DNA of 64,000 nucleotides from Flaccisagitta enflata. Its lineage: Eukaryota > Chaetognatha > Sagittoidea > Aphragmophora. This document shows positions 26,975 through 39,100 of the stretch, piece after piece; position 1 is the stretch's first letter; each line of letters begins with the position of its first letter. A program made the position numbers and the translations under genes. Under the pieces are notes generated by a model. The model searched no databases. It saw only the letters and a program-made list of their open reading frames with translations, and was not told where the DNA came from. The DNA lies in contig OZ231126.1 in assembly GCA_965153355.1 (NCBI GenBank), positions 79,422,001-79,486,000 of the forward strand. The letters are read 5' to 3'.

Positions 26975-27048
26975 ATATGGAAGCGGAAGCGGAAGCGGAA
27001 GCGGAAGCGGAAGCGAAAGCGGAAGCGGAAGCGGAAGCGGAAGCGATG
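26975..27048. repeat. (GGAAGC)n hexanucleotide
   Basis: About eleven units with one A change. Reading one frame gives Glu-Ala repeats, with no gene context. Confidence 0.9.
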
Positions 27049-27378
27049 GAGGCGGCAATAACATCGACTGTTTCCGCATCCCTATAATAAAAAGTGACTC
27101 AGAAAGACCCAGTCCACTGTGGGATAAAATGCGATTTTTTGAGACAAATTTTATTGCTAGTCATTGTCATTACTATTTTTGTTTCAAATGCGAACGGTGT
27201 GTCCCATAGTGCACCACATAACTTCAATTGACAGTTTAGACACCGAAGCAGCGAGTATCCTTGCTATAATCTGACATTCTGAGGTAAGCCTGACGATCTC
27301 GAAGCTCAGATCTTTTCTAACATTTTCTTTCAATTCTTAGTCATAACTCACTCAACGGAACGTTGTTCTTTTTACCAT

Positions 27379-27382
27379 TGTT

Positions 27383-27481
<99 letters not shown>

Positions 27482-27482
27482 A
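27379..27482. repeat. (TTG)n microsatellite
   Basis: About 100 bp of TTG followed by TTATAGTTGTTTTTG variants. Confidence 0.95.
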
Positions 27483-27602
27483 TTGATGTTATAGTTGTTG
27501 TTGTTATAGTTGTTTTTGTTGTTATAGTTGTTTTTGTTGTCGTCTTATTTGTCATTGCTACTCGTCGTCAATGACATGACGCTAACACGAATCAACTGGA
27601 TT

Positions 27603-27760
27603 CTGATTGTAACCTCGGCCGCCAACAAGGTTCTAGCCCAGGTAGCTGACAGTAGCCCTCTAGGTATCTAAAAAATATCTAAAATTTTTTCCAAGTATCT
27701 GAATAAGTAGCTAAATTTCTCTTGTCATACCTTAGCGCTATAAAGCACCGAATTAAATAA
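27603..27760. repeat. Dispersed repeat A (minus copy)
   Basis: The reverse complement of 2510-2660, including CGCCAACAAGG and TAAGTAGCTAAATTTCTC, again beside a microsatellite. Confidence 0.65.
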
Positions 27761-27763
27761 CTT

Positions 27764-27764
27764 C

Positions 27765-27824
<60 letters not shown>

Positions 27825-27880
27825 AAAACACACACACACACAAAAACACACACACACACAAAAACACACACACACACAAA
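27764..27880. repeat. (CA)n with CACAAAAA interruptions
   Basis: A CA run that becomes ACACACACAAAAA units to the right. Confidence 0.95.
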
Positions 27881-27887
27881 CACACAT

Positions 27888-28080
27888 ATGGTAAAACCCC
27901 GCAAAAACAGCCTCGCTTTTAAAGGTTCCCTATCAATAAAGGTCAACATTTTGAGGTCCAAAATGGTAGTTCTTAATGTAATTTCACCTCTCGTTAAAGG
28001 TCATCCTGAAATAAAGGTGAAAAATCTTTAGTCCCAATGGGACCAATGAGGCGGGGTCCTACTGTACAGCGCTTTACATA
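27888..28080. repeat. Short repeat with CCCCGC ends
   Basis: GGTAAAACCCCGC at the left and GCGGGGTCCTACTG at the right are short imperfect inverted ends. AAAGGTCA(A/T) motifs recur between them. It resembles a small MITE, but no target duplication was confirmed. Confidence 0.4.
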
Positions 28081-28114
28081 ACTCTGAAAGTCTGAATGGT
28101 AGTTATTTAATAAT

Positions 28115-28456
28115 GAAGGCCAACACCTATAAGTTGCGTGCAGAACATAATTAACTTAGGATGACATTAAATAACTCAAAATGACTTTAAAAGACTAAAA
28201 ATGACTTAAACAACTACATTGACCTATATGACCTAAGTGACTCAATTTAGGGTAATATGACTTAATTTGACTGAAAATGATTTAAAATAACTAAAAAAAA
28301 GTAAAGTGTGATAGACAGACGGATGGACAGACAGTTGGATGGACGGAAAAACGGATGGACCGATGGACCAATGACCTGACGGACTGATGGACAGATGGAT
28401 GGACCAACGGACCGACCAACAAAGCTGGATGTAGAGTCGTGTCGTATGCGACTAAA
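28115..28456 (+). mobile_element. HINE-like Helentron derivative
   Basis: Starts AAGGCCAACACCTATAAGTT and ends GTAGAGTCGTGTCGTATGCG, then ACTAAAAA. It contains degenerate GACTTAAA-type 11-mers and GGAC/GGAT tetranucleotides. The end motifs match only partly, so it looks decayed. Confidence 0.65.
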
Positions 28457-28635
28457 AATACAACTAACTGGGCTGTTTTGTATAGGTGGTGTTGGCCAGC
28501 CCCTTGAAAGTAGTAAGTCAAAACTTGATGCTGACAAACTGATACAGAGATGGAGGGACAGGCTGACCGACGGTAGCTTTAACACAAAACGCAGCACTGC
28601 AACACCAAAACAAAACAAAACAGAAGGCCATGGAA

Positions 28636-28636
28636 G

Positions 28637-28720
<84 letters not shown>

Positions 28721-28740
28721 GACAGCGAGACAGAGACAGA
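28636..28740. repeat. (GA)n-(CAGA)n microsatellite
   Basis: A GA run passing into CAGA tetramers, like that at 13310. Confidence 0.95.
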
Positions 28741-28889
28741 TTTTCCTTCTTATGACAAACTATCATTGTAGCAAAAAAATCAGTCTCAAGTAAATAGATG
28801 TTCATGTATCTAAAGGAAATCATCAAAAGTATCTAGATTACTATCATGAAAATATGTATATCGACAAGCCTAATGGGACATAAGCTGAC

Positions 28890-29545
28890 TCAGCTCTGCT
28901 GAAAGATCTTCGAAATGCGACCATGCTGGTGATATTTAGATTGTTAGAGAAATGGCGTAAGAATAAAGGGGTGGTGGCCAGATGTGAGTTGAAGTCATAG
29001 AAGTCGTTTCCTCTTTGTTATTTCATATAAAGATGGAAAAAATAATAATTTGAACTTTTTTCATAGATGATTTTAAAGGTGCATAAATTTTCTTTCATTC
29101 TGGACCAATCCAGATCTGCATCTCAAACCGTTTAAAAGTTTTGGCTTGTCAAAGTGATCTATTTTATTTTCAAACTTTTTATTCAATACGGCCATAAATT
29201 AACAAGGCGGATACAGGCCGCAGTTGCGGGCGGGTGGGCAGCGGGGCGGAAATGCGTTTTCACGCACCGATCTTGCTCACCGTGACCGACAAATACGTGG
29301 GGCGGGACAGACGGACAAAACCTCTTATAGAGTTGCGTGTCCGCAACTAAAAAGGGCAATGTTTTCATTCATTCTAACGCCATTTCTAAACGGATAAAGC
29401 TAAAATGACCAGCAACGTCGCATTTGAAAGGTCTTTTGCAGAGCTTTCAAACGGTCATGAATTTTACATAGTTTGAGTCTAAACTTTAGCAAAAATCATC
29501 AAAACAAGTCGTTCCGTTTTTTTTTTTTGTGCTATGGTTAGCTAA
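28890..29545. mobile_element. Foldback element, second family copy
   Basis: Matches 56803-57406: GACCATGCTGG, then AAATGGCGTAAGAATAAA, pairs with the inverted CATTCTAACGCCATTTCTAA and CGACATTTGAA-like right part. It is interrupted by a HINE insertion at 29201-29352. Confidence 0.65.
29201..29352 (+). mobile_element. HINE-like element inserted in a foldback element
   Basis: AACAAGGCGGATACAGGCCG at the 5' end and CTTATAGAGTTGCGTGTCCG, then CAACTAAAAA, at the 3' end. The 5' AGTTGCGG and 3' CCGCAACT share the unusual TTG form. The related copy at 57215 lacks it, giving an empty-site comparison. Confidence 0.75.
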
Positions 29546-29692
29546 ATAGATTTTCATGTATCTATAGGAAATCATCAAAAATATCTAAATTAGTAGCTGA
29601 TAGCTAAACGCCTTTTTTAGTAGCTAAGTACCCCTCTGTAGTAGCTAAATTTAGCTACCTAGTAGCTAAGTTGGCGACCAAGAATTTGTAAA

Positions 29693-29697
<5 letters not shown>

Positions 29698-29753
<56 letters not shown>

Positions 29754-29792
29754 CAGAAATCCACATAGCCACAGAGCCACAGAGAAACAGAG

Positions 29793-29846
<54 letters not shown>
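29698..29846. repeat. (GA)n and (CA)n microsatellites
   Basis: GA at 29698-29751 and CA at 29793-29846, followed by CGTGCGTG repeats to about 29960. Confidence 0.95.
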
Positions 29847-29849
<3 letters not shown>

Positions 29850-30123
29850 TGTGTGTGATTTATTGATTATTATTGTGTGATTTGTGTGTGTGTGCTGTAT
29901 GTGTATACGCGTCGTGCGTGCGTGCGTGCATGCGTGCGTGCATGCGTGCGTGCATGTATGAGTGTGTATATGTGTGTGTGTATGAGTGAATGAGAGAGGG
30001 AGAGAGAGAAAGAGAGAGAGAGAGATGTTCAATTCCCTGTCACGAAAAAAATCCCATGCTTAGAATCCTTCCTCCTCCTCTCCCTTCCCCTCCTCCTCCC
30101 CTCCTCCTCCTACTATTTTCCAG

Positions 30124-33100
30124 ATATTACGATTCTATTATCGTCACTATCCTCATTTTCCCCGTGGTGTCGTCTCGCGAATACTTGGACATTTTGGAAC
30201 GACTGCTGACTCCTATTAACCCTTACTGCCGTTTCAACGTGCTTTTGACTCCTTGTTACCAAATGAAGAATAAACAGAAGGTAATGTATACTCAGTTACA
30301 CATGTGAGGCCTTAGTCCGATCAAGGCTAACTAATGACTATATATTTGTGTTGCCTTCATTGCAATTCTGTATTGCTACAAAATGTGTGGATACCACATC
30401 CATGAGTTGAACGAAACCATAACGAAAGCACCGCGTAAAATATTCCCACGTGTAATCATGGATGTAGGGGAGCTCTGAAATTCTCCAAGTTCTCTAAGCA
30501 TTTCAAGACCGAGTCATGATTAAGACTGGTTAATGTAAAAATTGAGAATTTAAAAACAAGCCCGACTGGGTAAAGATGCGTCCGGGCCCTGGGTCTGCGT
30601 GTATTGATCACGTGACATATATGGAGAGACAGATTGACAAACATGTTGGCTGGTTGATCATTTGTTTCAGTTTAGGATCTCACCGTGGCCAAAAACAGCC
30701 AAGAAACGCGGTTTTGCACTTGCGTGCGGACTTGCGGACGAAGCGGAAGGGCGGATGGGCCAGACCAGGCGGACACGACGGGACGGACAGACCCTCTTAT
30801 AGAGATGCGTTCCTGACGGACGCATCTAAAAATGTTAATTTCTTACTTCTTGCATCAACTTTGTATGATGATCTTTCATCCAAGGGCTTTTTTATTACAT
30901 TTCAAAAAAACTCGTTGAATTTTTTTCTTCTTAGGCGTTTTTTTGAAGAAATTTTTAATCTTTTAACCATGAATCACTCTTAATTCAAGACCGACTTGCT
31001 TTTCAAGACCGACTTTTACCACGTCCATGGACGTGGCGTCCCCTACATCCATGCGTGTAATATTCGTTTCAGGAAAAATTGGATGTGCGGACGTTATCAG
31101 TCCGTCTCGGGTGTGAATTCGGTAACTGTTCCATCACCGTCTGCGTCCACGTATTAAATCCGTCTGGAACTGTCAAGTTGACCTTCTCCAAATCAAGGAA
31201 AAAAGTGCCTGCCGACGACGACGGTATGTTTAGGAAATGTCACTGCCTCAGTACTCCACATATGAAGTGAAATGATAGGTTGGGCCGAGGCTGCTTCTCG
31301 TTATTTTGGTGCTCGCTTTTGCAGCTCCCAGCTCACCATCTTCAATTTCCGTAAATACCCCCGGCAGGGAATGTAAGGCAATAAAACCCGCTTGAAAAAA
31401 CCCGGGTTTTATTACCGGGTTTTATTGGGCTTTTTCAAAGAGATTTTGAAAAAACCCGGGTTTTTTCAAAAAAAAAAATTATTTCTATGATTGTGTGCTG
31501 CTTAAAAATATTTATCTTCATAGAATATAGTTTCTCCCTATCTTAATCTATTTATTTCTGATTACTTTATCACCAAATTGTTGATGAATTGACTTTTCCT
31601 GATACTTACATTTTACAGATCAAACTGATGATATCTCTTTTCTTATGCTCAGGATCAGGACCTCAGCAATGTTTTGGCAACCAAGACTTATACATTACTC
31701 AATTCCTTCAATGTTTAGTTCAACCTGATAGGACACTTAATAAAGTTTCCTAAGAACTCTCATCTTGCTAGCTTAATGCAATCTGTGAAATTCACCAATC
31801 CAAACAATTCATTAGCTGCATACTTGGCACCGAGTTAGTTATCTACAAGATTGCATTCAGTTTTTGTTTTTCTCCAATCACACTTTGACTCAGTAAGATC
31901 AAGAAAATATGGCTGGTGGTAGTAGATACTCATCAGGTAAAAAAAACTTGACCCAATCAGAAACGGTTTTGAAACAATAAGAATTGTGTTTGTGTAATTT
32001 ACATGAAGCAATATTATACATCAGTTTGCCTATTACATTAATTAAGTATCCCTATTTTATGACTACTTTATTGAACAAGTATATATCCCAGTTTAGCATG
32101 TTTTTACAGTAGCACACTATCAACTTTTGAAAAAACCCGGGTTTGAAAAAACCCCTGATAAAACCCGGGTTTTTTAAAAAAACCGGGGTTTTTCGGGTTT
32201 TTTCAAAATTTTGGGTTTTTTACATTCCCTGACCCCCGGCCCCCTCTTCTCCCCCCTCCTACTTTCCGCCCCCCACTCTTTCATATGAAACATTCTCTGG
32301 CTGGCTCAGATTAATCACATATCGTCTTAAACATCGATGACATGATTTACATGATGAAGTGGGAAGGTAGAGCGCTTTGTATATACGCCTCTGCCCACGA
32401 CGAACAATTGTAACCCCGCGTCACTTGTATCCCCAGATACCGTAGAGGACAAAGGCGACGAGGATATCATCACGTTAAATCACGGTGGTAGATTGGTGGA
32501 AATCGACGATCTTGACACCCGTCAAACTCTTCCCGATGGCGAATCCTTGGCTTACACCGAGACTTCTGCTACCGAAAACGAGACCGCGATGGACGAGGCA
32601 TGTTCAGCCGCGACCGGCAAGGCTCGTTCAGCCGCGGCCGGCCGGCCGGCTGAGATCTCAGCGTCGGGAACTTCCTTGGGTTACGTCCTGAAATTCCCGA
32701 CCCACGTGGTTCACGACGAGCGGCTCTCCAAAGCGGTCCTTCAAAAGTATTTCATCGCCAAGGCTCATGTTGGGCCGGGGATAAGGACAAGCAAGGTTAT
32801 AAGCGCCGGGATTTGTAAATTTCTGTAAATTATCTTTAAGGAGCTAATTTGTATAATGCAGTGGGATAAAACAATATACTTATATTCTTTGAATTAGCTT
32901 TTACTAATTTCTACTCTTTGTAGAATTGTTAATCTGCCTCTTTGTAAGCTCTTTCATAGCTTATGTTCTGATATTTTAATCTATTTTTACAAATACTACA
33001 CTCTTCTAAAACAAATAATTGTCCATTGAGCAACAAAACTACACAGGATTTTGCTGATTTCTGGGATTTCTGTAAAAAATTTAGGGCCAAAATAAAAACG

Positions 33101-36100
33101 GAGGATGAAGAAGTTTTGAAAAAAGGAAAATGGTCATCTTCGTGATTTTTGCTCCTCCACATTACCTAAGCAGGGTGACTGGGTGAGGGGATACACACAA
33201 CATTTGCCATGTGAAGCACCCAAGCATGCTACGCGACTCTACACCCCGCTTTGTTGGTCCGTTCGTTGGTCTTTCCGTCCGTTCGTTGGTCTTTCCGTCC
33301 GTCCGTCTATTACATTTTACTTTTTTGGCGTTAATGGGGGTTTTGGCCTTATTGCTCCTGCCCAAATGTTCCACCTTCCTCAGTTATGGCTCCTGCCCAC
33401 CCGCACATGACTGGGGTAGCTGTGTATCCGACCTTGTTTATTAAGGACATAGGTTTTTTTTTTGCAAGGATTTTTTTCGAAGGGGGGATGTTAGCTAGGA
33501 TTTCCTGATTTTTTTTTTATGGAGATAATCAGGGTTTTTCCCTGACAATTTCCAATTTTTTTTTTGGTCGTATGCTACGCGTCTCTACACCCCGCTTTGT
33601 TGGTCCGTCGGTCCGTCCATCCGTCACACTTTACTTTTTTTAGGTTTTTGTGGTCTTTGGCCTCACTGCTCGTGCCAAAATTATGAAGTAACCATAAATA
33701 TAGCCCTTGCCCACCCGCACGCGACTGGGGTAGTTGTGTATCCGACTTTGTTCTGAGGATATCAGGGTTTTTGCCTGGGGAATAATATCATGTTTTTCTA
33801 CTATTGATTGCGCTGTGGCTTGTTCACGCGTTCTTATCAAGATTCATATAAATAATATTTCTTTCCTATCTCATCCTCTACCCTGCAGCCTTACCGTTAC
33901 AAAAACACGCGACGTCGCCGATTCATGCCCGATTCTGAACACATGATGTTCGTGCGCCCGATCGTCAATAAATACAACCCCAACTGCACCTTAGTGAGCG
34001 ACGGCAGCAAGATTCTTCAGTCCAAATTCGTCATAAGAGTCAAATTCAAATGCAGACGAAAAGATTGCGATTTTTTCGCAGTTTGCTCTGTCGATTGTGA
34101 GTTATCAAGAAAAGACTAGAATTGAGTTGTTGGTAAAGTTTCTGCCATTTCTTGACGAACAAGGCCGGATACACGACAGTCCAGTCGCGGACGGTTGGGT
34201 AGGAGCAGAAATGCGAAAACCGCTCGGAATTCAAAAATGAGACCGACCTACCCACGTCCTGTAGGGACATAGTACAGGTATTTGAGGAGGGTCGCCTTCC
34301 AATTTTTGCATATTTCACTCCCAAAGTATCTCCCACACATGGGAAAACCGTCGGGAAAAAAATCTAGCTCTAATTTTTTCGTCCATCACCTTGACAATTC
34401 AAAGGAAAAATGGTGGTGATTTTTTCAGTTATGCTATGATATCTTGCAACTTGGCTTGAGTACCCCCACCCGGCGCTTTTTCCTTTCCAATATTACTAAA
34501 AAAAAATAAACATGCCTCAGAAAGTCACGGGCATTAGAATTGGAGCAGTGGTGGTTAAAGAAAAACAAAGATGAAACGGAGACATCTCAATCTTTGTTAG
34601 CTCATATCTTTTAAACAAGTTGAGCTAATGACCTCAACTTGGGCTCATTTTAAAGAGTAGACGCAACTCTTCAAAATGAGCTCACGTTGAGGACATTAGT
34701 TCAATACTTTTAGAAGCGCAATTGCTCTAAAGTTGATGTAAGTTTGTGCAAAACATGGATTTCACTTGTGCAACTTTGAATCTTGATTCTTTTAAACAAA
34801 TAGAGCTAATGACCTCAACTTGAGCTCATTTTGAAGAACAGACGCAACTTCTTAATATGGGCCCATGTTGAGGTCATTAGCTCAATTTGAAATAAAGCAG
34901 CTATCTTCCAAAGTTGATGTAAATTTGAGTTAAAAATGGATTTCACCCAGGCGATGGTAGCAATAATGGCGATGAAGGCCATGGTGGCTATGATGGTGGC
35001 AGATGGTGGCGCTGGTGGCGATGATGGCAATGAGAGCGATGGTGGCAGTGATGGTGATGGTGGTAACAACGACACCGACTACAAAAGTATTGTCAACAAC
35101 AAAAACAACAACAACAACGGTAGCATCAAAAGCAACAAAAACAAAAGCTCCATCACCTCCATTGTTGGTCTGAGACACAAGAGTCAAAAAGTGGAAAAAT
35201 GAAGTTTTAGATGCTTTAACAGGTATGTGTGCTATTGGGGGGCATGGGTTGTGAATGAGGGTTGGATGCCTCTGCCCACCAACCCACCCACAATATTGTA
35301 ACCCTGCGTCACTTTTGTGAGTATATGTGTGTGTGTGTCTGTGCATGTGTGTGGTCATCTGACAGACTGACTGACTGACAGACTTGCAAAAAGACACAGA
35401 CAAATACTGGCGCTCGGACATAAATTTGGCCTCAACCGAGCTAGCTTCTCATATTCACTGTCACAGATAAGTGTTGAGGCTATTGCTAACAGGGTCATCT
35501 CTTCGCAAATGTACCACAGATGATTTTGAAGTCTGACTATGCAGGCATCAACAAATTTTGGAGAAAAACGAATCATCAGGTCTTTGTCCAACGAAAGTTT
35601 CTGTATCGCAGCATCAGCTCCAAATGTCATGATGAACCAAAACTTGACCTATGTAAGGGAAATGACAACACTTATCCATTCTAACGCTGTAGATGTTATT
35701 GATCAGGATCTTCATTTGATTTTACAAGGCTGGGAAACTTCCACTCCTCCCAAGTGACAACAACAACAACAAAAACAAGGCTGGGCAAATGCCAGAGGGA
35801 AGAAAATAAGAATGGATGGCGAGATGGTGGACCAATGGAGGGATGAAGAGACAGATGGATGCAGGCAATATGGTTGCGAGGAGTGACATAAGAAATTACA
35901 TTTGTGTGCTAGCGACCAAAAAAATAGTCGCAAAAGCGTTAGATGGTCAGCGGTGCCTGTTGCCCCTATGTGAGCGTATTAGAGGAGGGATTTTAGCAAA
36001 TAACCAGACCGGACCTTAGAAAAATTGTATCCCTGGGTTTTTTGGTGGTTTTGCGCTGTACATAGTGTCTACTGAGCTAAGAAAAGAAGTTGACTGAAAA

Positions 36101-39100
36101 AATATCAATGCAAAGCGGTTGGTTGGGATGTTTGTAAGTACATATGAAATAGGCGAAATTTCGCCAAAATCAATTTTTTAAAGATAAAGAAATAAGTACA
36201 AAAATAGAAAAAACTTTATATATGAAGTAAAAATTTCATATCAATACTTAGCTAAGATATCTTTTCATGTCATGATGTTCTCTCATGATGTTAAGGTGTG
36301 CTGGAATAGCCCGTCAGACGGACAGACGGACTGACGGACCATAGTGTAAAGTAATGTGTCAGCGACTAAAAACCTAAAAAAATATGGATTTCTGACCAAC
36401 TGAAATTAATGCTATGATCAACCAACCAAACAACCAGCCTTTCAAGTACCCTTTGTAAATCAGTTGGCTATGTGTATACTATCATGAGTTTCCTAGGTCC
36501 CATAGGACATTTGATGTCTAATTCTGGCTTGGAGAATATCTTGGAAACAATTTTTGCAAAGAATAGCATTGACCACATTGTCTGGTACACCGTCTTTAAA
36601 TCAAAATGGCAAATAGTAAACCTTTGTAGCTCCAAAACTTCTAGCCCAAAAGCCTTCAAATTTTCAGTGAATGTTGAAAACAACTGACCATTTTGTCATG
36701 TCCAAACTCGGATTCTAATACTGAATAGTTTGGGGTCAGTAAAACAAACAAAATATGCCCAATTTTCAGGGCTGAATTTTTTTTCTTGCTTTATTTGAGA
36801 AGACTTGTCTTTATCAATATACAGATGTCAAAAAAATTGAGCTAGAACTCCGGGGTTGGTCCCAAATGATAGGAAATTTTTCAGAGATTACACATTTACC
36901 TAAAAAATTGAAAAAAGTTGGATATAGATTGAGGTTAGAATTGGTTTTTGGCAATCATTGCTAAAATCCAGACTGTCAATCATTTGAAAATCATTCAAAT
37001 CTTCATAAATACAATGAAATAATGAAATTTTTAAGCAGAACTTATATTCATGATTTGTAACTCTTCATTTAAGACCAACCCCAGGGTTCAAGCTTGCTTA
37101 ATCAGGAAAAAAACATTAAAAGAAAAAAGATTCTTCCAAGTATAGCTGGGACAAATTGTTTTTCTCCATAAAATTGATAGCTTTTCAATGCTTTAATGAC
37201 CCCCAACCTATTCAGTTATGAAATATGAATTTTGGCATGACAAAATGGTCAGTTGTTTCTAACATTCACTGAAAATTTGAAGGCTTTTAGGCAAGTAGTT
37301 TTGGAGCTACAAAGGTTTACTATTTGCTATTTCGATTTAAAAACGGTGTAAGATCATTTACAGAGTCATAAAGGGTCATATAATTGTGGACTCTGTTTTG
37401 AATGGTCTACTTTTATCAAAAATTTTCCATGACCCAATTTCAACCATGGAGAAAGGCAATGAAATGGACTCGAGCAATGCAACAGACATGCTCTACAGTA
37501 AATTTGATAAGTTACATGAGGCCATGATGGGTGGTGGAGCAATGGAAGAAGTTTTAAGAGAGCCTTTGGATGAACTTGAAAAGCTTCTCTGAGCTCAGAA
37601 AGAAGATCTACAATCAAGCAAAATGGCCTGGTTTTGGCTTCAGTATATGTCTATGGTTGACATATTGAAAAGATACATAAAAGCAGATAGGCTTGGAAAC
37701 CATCCTATGCACTTGTGTAGCTTTGCAGATTTGCTCAAATATATAGCCGCTGCTGGGCACAACAATTACATAAAATCAGGAAACATATATCTGCAGCAAG
37801 TGCATGAGTTAGAGATGACTCACCCAGATGTTCTTTGTAAGTTCTCTAATGGATTGTTTGTAGTGCGGAGGAGTGATAGGTTCTGGGCTGGGATCCCTAG
37901 CGATCAGGTGATTGAACAATGCCTGATGCGCAATCTAAAGACCAGTGGAGGATTGACACATGGGAGTGGCATGAATGAGGAACAGCGCAATGTGTGGACA
38001 CTTTCCATGCCCCTATGTGCCTCTGCTCATCAAGCTATACAAGAACTGACAAACACCACCAGAAAGAGTGGAGAGCAGCATACAGAGTTGGGGCTATCCA
38101 GGATAAGTCGTGATTGGAAGGATACACGCCTTGTGGCCGAATTCTTACAAGAAAGAAACCCATTTTAGTATGGAGATGTGTTCTGCAATATTGCCAATGG
38201 TGTTCATGCACACTCATCAGTCAATGTTGATAATGCTGCAGCAATCGGTGACCACATACTAGAAAAGATGGTTGGAGAGAAAGTGAGTGATTTTTCTTTC
38301 AAGGAGAAAGACCAGGCTGTAACCATGGGTTCCAAAAATGATGTCAAAGTAGGTGGAGATATTGTGCAATTTGAGCCACATATCTTGTTTCAAAAGCTTG
38401 CTGTGGCAGCTGAAAGGAGTGACAGTATCAATCCTGAAACTATTTTCAAGCATGAATTAATCACCATTCCAAAGGCTCTTGCAAAAACACCTGAATTGCT
38501 GCATGAAGCCCAAAAATCCACTCTTGCTGACGCAATATGGTCAACTGTTAATCAAAATGCAGCCTCTGTCCCAGATGGTGTCAGGTATGTACTAGATGGA
38601 GGTGCTCTCCTACACAGGATTCCTTGGTCACGTGGCTCTACTAATAAAGGCATTTTAGAAACCTACAGCAATTATGTAGGCACCAACTATGGAGAAGCTG
38701 TGGTGGTTTTTGATGGTTACAAAGAATTTACAACCAAAGATATGACTCACAAGCGCAGTCTGAAGGGAAAAAAGGGAGTGAGTGTTACATTCAGTCTGGA
38801 CATGAGTCTTAGTGTCACAAAAGAGGCATTCCTTAATGACCCAAAAAACAAACAGCAATTCATCGATTTTCTTGGCACAAAGCTCACAAATCAAGGTAGC
38901 CATGTTTTCCATGACCAAGCAGATGCGGACCTGTTCATTGTTCAAAAGGCAATTGAGTCTGCAGAATTCATGGATACAGTATTTATTGGAGATGATACAG
39001 ACTTACTCGTCGTCTTGTTACACCACATGCCTCCACACAGCAAGAATATCTTTTTTGCCTCAGATTGCAAAAAAATATACAAAAGGACGAGTGTGAAACA

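Noticed and set aside
35355-35757. Overlapping 91- and 72-residue frames on opposite strands
   Set aside because: No domain, no splice partner, and intronic position.
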